In this document: positions 60,989-64,000 of the stretch, piece by piece
Layout of the letters: every line of letters starts with the position of its first letter
Position numbering within the stretch: the stretch's first letter is position 1
Assembly: GCA_046349595.1 (NCBI GenBank)
Contig: JAXMCA010000002.1
Span: 1,984,001-2,048,000, forward strand
Reading direction: 5' to 3'
Source: JACRLW01 sp046349595
GTDB taxonomy: Bacteria; Planctomycetota; UBA1135; UBA2386
DNA length: 64,000 nucleotides
The notes under the pieces: model-generated
Databases searched by the model: none
Seen by the model: the letters and a program-made list of their open reading frames with translations, nothing else
Told to the model about the DNA's origin: nothing
Position numbers and translations under genes: made by a program

Positions 60989-63568
60989 ATGAGTCGATCC
61001 CGGAAGACCCTGCTGACCGGACTCCTCACCGTCTCCATCTGTGGTGGTGCTGCGTTGCGCGCCCAGGACTGGTTGAAGGTCCCGCTGCTGCTCGACGACG
61101 TCCCCGGGATCCTCCGCCTCGCCGGGGACGTCGACGGCGACGGCGACATCGACCTGATCCGCTTCAACGGCGCCTCGTTCACCGTCCTGCTCAACGATGG
61201 CCACTCGGTGTTCACGAACGGCCCGAGCTACGTGACTGCCGACAGCCCGAACTACGTCCTGTTCGCCGACGTCGACGGGGACGGCGACGGCGAGGTCATC
61301 GCCTCGACCCTGACCACCGCGGCGCCGGGAGCCGGGCTGTCGATCTTCTTCGGTTCGACGGGGGCGACCTTCGGCGCGCCGGTGCACGTCGCACTCGGCG
61401 GCAATGTCACCTCGCTCACTTCGGGCAACGTCGACGGCAACGGCCTCGCCGACATCGCGGTGGTCCACTTCGCACCGGGTTCCTCGACCTCGATGGTGCG
61501 CTGGATCCCCGGTGCTGCGAACCGATCACTGGTACCCAATGCGGCACTGACACTCCCGGCGGCGAGTTTCGTCAGCGATCTGAATGCCCTCGATGCGAAC
61601 GGTGACGGCATCGACGACCTCGCCTACGTGGACGGTGCGATCTCACCCGTCTCGCTGGTGCTGCGATTCACGGTCGCCGGCGTTCCCACCGCGAACGGGC
61701 CGACCTTCGCGCAGCCTTCGAACTACGGCACCGACCTGATCCGCACCGACATCGACGGCGACGGCGACCAGGACCTGCTGCTCCATGCCTACCTCGCGTT
61801 CAGCCCGACCACGCTCCGCACCTACACCAACGCCGGCAACGGCTCGTGGACCGCAGGCGCTCCAACATCGCTCGGCGGCATCGTGGCCGGGCGGTCCTTC
61901 GTGTGCGACTGGGATGGTGACGGCGATCAGGATCTGGTGCTGCGTGAGTCGGAGACCGGCAGTTCGACGACGACCTATCACAGCTGCGACGTCTACGAGA
62001 ACTTCGGCGCGAACTCGGGCACCTTCGTCCGGCGCTTCGCCTTCTCCGTCTTCGGTGCCTCGGAGTACCTCGGCGGGGTCGGTGTCTTCGAGTTGAACGG
62101 CGACGGCCATCCCGACTTCGTCGACAGCCGCTCGGTGTTCTGCGGTGACGGGAGCTGGCTCGCGCCGGCCGTCTCGGGCGTGTTCCGCGGCTATCTCGAG
62201 GACTGGGAGGGCGATGGCGACCTCGACGTCCCCTCCTACGAGGGCGAGGTCTTCACCAACGACGGACGCGGCGTGTTGATCTCGGTGCGCAACGCGTGGC
62301 CGACACCGTCGAGCCCGAACCTGCGCTTCGGCACCGACGTGTTCGTCACCGATCTCGATGGCGACGGGCTGCACGACGCGATCGCGCCGATGTTCCAGGT
62401 GGTGTTCGTCTCGATGACCTTCCTGGAGATGCGTCGCTTCGAGGACGACGGTGCAGGGCACTTCGTCGATCTCGGCTCCGCCGCGCCGCCCGGAGTGCGC
62501 ATCGACGGCGACGGCATCGTCGACGACGTCGACGGCGACGGCGACCTCGACTTCGTCAACATGCAGGGCATCTGGCTGAACAACGGCGCGGGTTTCTTCA
62601 CCTCGGCTGGACCTTCGCCCTTCCCGAGCTGGCTCCCGATCGGCAAGGGCGACGTCGACGGCGATGGTGACCAGGACCTGCTGGCGACGCCGCTCGGCGG
62701 TGCCGGTGCTGCGCTGCTGAGGCGCACCGGTCCGGCGACCTACAACCTGGAGATCCTCTCGCCGATCGTCGGCCAGGTGGTCGGCGACGCCTCGGCGGTG
62801 CTCGCCGATCTCGATGGTGACGGCGACCTCGACATCGCCTGCAAGGTGAGCCCGTACTCGACCGACTTCAGGATCTTCGCCAATCAGGGCGGTGTGTTCA
62901 GCGCCGCTGCCACGCTGCCGATCGGCGCCGCGGGTCGTCTGCTCGCGTCCGACGTCGACTTCGACGGCCGCAGCGACCTCGTGCTCTCCGACGGCCAGCG
63001 CATCACGGTGCGTCGCCGCAACAGCGCCGGATTCGTCTACGACGCACCGGTCGCCTTCGGGGGACCCTACATCGCCGCCTTCGCGGACATGGATCAGGAC
63101 GGCGACCTCGACGGCATCCCGACGCGCGTGATGAACCGTCACTTCGACGGCGATCTCGCTGGACGACGGCGCCAGTACGGACTGGCTTCCGCGGGCAGCG
63201 GCGGACACAAGCCCCTGCTCGGCGTCGAGGGCATCCTGCGCAGCGGCTCGACACCGGTCCTGCACCTGCGCCAAGCGGTCGGTGGCGCACCGGCGGCGCT
63301 CGTCGTCGGAGCCGCACAGGCCAACCTGCCGGACTTCGGCGTGCCGGGACTCACGCTGTACGCCTCGCCGATCCTCCTCACGCAGGGCCTCACGCTCGGC
63401 GGAACCGTCGGAACCGCCGGTGCCGGCCGCTTCGATCTGCCGCTCACGCTGCCACCCGGCCACACCGGCCTGAAGCTCTACTTCCAGGTCGTCGTCCTCG
63501 ATGCGGGCGCGGCCTACGGATACGGGGTCGCGGTGAGCAACGGGCTCGAGTTCGTGATCGGGCAGTGA
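60989..63568 (+). CDS. Secreted FG-GAP/VCBS repeat protein with C-terminal beta module
   Basis: An 859-residue protein; the ATG follows GAGGAA, and a signal peptide (TLLTGLLTVSICGGAALRAQ) is clear. About fourteen FG-GAP-type repeats follow, each with a calcium-binding DxDxDGxxD loop (for example DVDGDGDID, DIDGDGDQD, DWDGDGDQD, ELNGDGHPD, DLDGDGLHD, DVDGDGDQD, DLDGDGDLD, DMDQDGDLD). They imply a seven-bladed integrin-alpha-like propeller. The last ~90 residues (GLKLYFQVVVLDAG and VSNGLEFVIG) match the C-terminal module of other secreted proteins in this window. Probably an adhesin or surface binding protein. Confidence 0.88.
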   Translation: MSRSRKTLLTGLLTVSICGGAALRAQDWLKVPLLLDDVPGILRLAGDVDGDGDIDLIRFNGASFTVLLNDGHSVFTNGPSYVTADSPNYVLFADVDGDGDGEVIASTLTTAAPGAGLSIFFGSTGATFGAPVHVALGGNVTSLTSGNVDGNGLADIAVVHFAPGSSTSMVRWIPGAANRSLVPNAALTLPAASFVSDLNALDANGDGIDDLAYVDGAISPVSLVLRFTVAGVPTANGPTFAQPSNYGTDLIRTDIDGDGDQDLLLHAYLAFSPTTLRTYTNAGNGSWTAGAPTSLGGIVAGRSFVCDWDGDGDQDLVLRESETGSSTTTYHSCDVYENFGANSGTFVRRFAFSVFGASEYLGGVGVFELNGDGHPDFVDSRSVFCGDGSWLAPAVSGVFRGYLEDWEGDGDLDVPSYEGEVFTNDGRGVLISVRNAWPTPSSPNLRFGTDVFVTDLDGDGLHDAIAPMFQVVFVSMTFLEMRRFEDDGAGHFVDLGSAAPPGVRIDGDGIVDDVDGDGDLDFVNMQGIWLNNGAGFFTSAGPSPFPSWLPIGKGDVDGDGDQDLLATPLGGAGAALLRRTGPATYNLEILSPIVGQVVGDASAVLADLDGDGDLDIACKVSPYSTDFRIFANQGGVFSAAATLPIGAAGRLLASDVDFDGRSDLVLSDGQRITVRRRNSAGFVYDAPVAFGGPYIAAFADMDQDGDLDGIPTRVMNRHFDGDLAGRRRQYGLASAGSGGHKPLLGVEGILRSGSTPVLHLRQAVGGAPAALVVGAAQANLPDFGVPGLTLYASPILLTQGLTLGGTVGTAGAGRFDLPLTLPPGHTGLKLYFQVVVLDAGAAYGYGVAVSNGLEFVIGQ

Positions 63569-63704
63569 GGCGTCGATTCCGAGACCGAAGCGTCATCGCC
63601 TGACGCCGACCCGTGGTTACGGGCTTCATTGCCCCCCGCGGTCCAGGTGCGTCTGATTCCTCGCGTTCCGCGATGGCCCCCGAGGCCCCTGGATCCGAGG
63701 ACTC

Positions 63705-64000
63705 ATGTCAGGCTACGTCTTCATCAGCTATGCGTCGGAAGACAAGGTGATCGCCGATGCGGTCAGTCACCATGTCGAAGCGGGCGGCATTCGTTGTTGG
63801 ATCGCGCCACGCGACGTTCCACCCGGTGCTGAATGGCCGGCCGCCATCGCAGCGGCGATCGATGCGTGCCGCGTCTTCGTGCTGGTGCTCTCGACGAGTT
63901 GCAACGATTCGAAGCAGACTCTCCGCGAGGTGACGATCGCGGTCGATGCAGGCAAGCCGATCATCCCCTTCAGGATCCAGGACGTGGCGCCGTCCCCGTC
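63705..64000 (+). CDS. TIR-domain protein, N-terminal part only
   Basis: The frame runs to the window edge (98 codons). Residues 1-98 form a TIR_2-type domain: VFISYASEDKVIADAVS (strand A and helix A), GGIRCWIAPRDVPPGAEW (the WIDxRDxxPG segment), AIDACRVFVLVLSTS and SKQTLREVTIAVDAG. E75 sits where the catalytic glutamate of NAD-cleaving TIR domains lies. The rest of the protein, which would tell a defence effector from a planctomycete TIR sensor or kinase, is outside the window. GAGG precedes the ATG. The 136 bases before it contain no recognised feature. Confidence 0.85.
   Translation, partial: MSGYVFISYASEDKVIADAVSHHVEAGGIRCWIAPRDVPPGAEWPAAIAAAIDACRVFVLVLSTSCNDSKQTLREVTIAVDAGKPIIPFRIQDVAPSP

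Noticed and set aside
60989..63568. Tandem DNA repeat or CRISPR-like array (recurring GACGTCGACGGCGACGGC)
   Set aside because: The repeats are irregularly spaced and encode calcium-binding DxDxDG loops of FG-GAP domains.

Overview
The window is very GC-rich, gene-dense bacterial chromosome. The protein repertoire suggests Planctomycetota: Ser/Thr kinases fused to sulfatase-modifying-factor domains, caspase-like proteins (one fused to a degenerate kinase), many secreted proteins with FG-GAP, PQQ-type or tricorn-like propellers, very long membrane-anchored proteins of carboxypeptidase-regulatory-like domains, ECF sigma factors, and a TIR protein. The phylum is inferred from this repertoire only. 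There is no prophage, transposon, CRISPR array or rRNA. One tRNA (Asp, GTC) is present. GTG starts and 4-base ATGA/GTGA overlaps are common.

Layout. 1-6.7 kb: the end of a surface-type repeat protein, a nitroreductase, a dihydroorotate-dehydrogenase-like protein, and an HD-GYP protein paired with a large unknown protein that shares its N-terminal module. 6.8-11.2 kb: a benzoyl-CoA epoxidation (box) locus, with divergent boxR and boxC-boxB plus a thioredoxin-like [2Fe-2S] ferredoxin; boxA and the benzoate-CoA ligase are absent. 11.3-14.6 kb: an HtrA/Deg protease and a convergent OmpR-type two-component system. 14.6-16.8 kb: a two-gene operon of a tetraether-synthase-like radical SAM enzyme and an Lgt-like membrane protein. 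17-26.3 kb: a sialidase-fold secreted protein, membrane proteins, hpnC, and a tandemly duplicated pair of about 870-residue anchored repeat proteins. 26.5-35.6 kb: a stand-alone NuoF-like subunit, a secreted propeller/di-haem cytochrome pair, a DMT exporter, an RlmL-like methyltransferase, and a MATE exporter coupled to OsmC.

35.5-47 kb is a signalling and peptidase region: a caspase lipoprotein divergent from a membrane pseudokinase-caspase, a secreted C10-like cysteine peptidase, an ECF sigma factor translationally coupled to a secreted protein, and a kinase-FGE receptor. 47-57.5 kb: a DjlA-like J-domain protein, a 1144-residue anchored repeat protein, a deoxyhypusine-synthase-like enzyme and a tricorn-like S41 protease. 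57.5-60.5 kb: an operon encoding an unknown protein, an RbsC-type permease and a substrate-binding lipoprotein whose two half-domains appear in reversed order (a natural circular permutation); no ABC ATPase gene is present. 60.6-64 kb: tRNA-Asp, an FG-GAP protein and a TIR protein cut by the window edge.

The most unusual items are the circularly permuted binding protein, the tetraether-synthase-like/Lgt-like pair, the pseudokinase-caspase, a 58-bp duplication scar that carries the end of hpnC, recurrent -10 boxes 6-8 bases before start codons (leaderless mRNAs), and a C-terminal module shared by unrelated secreted proteins.
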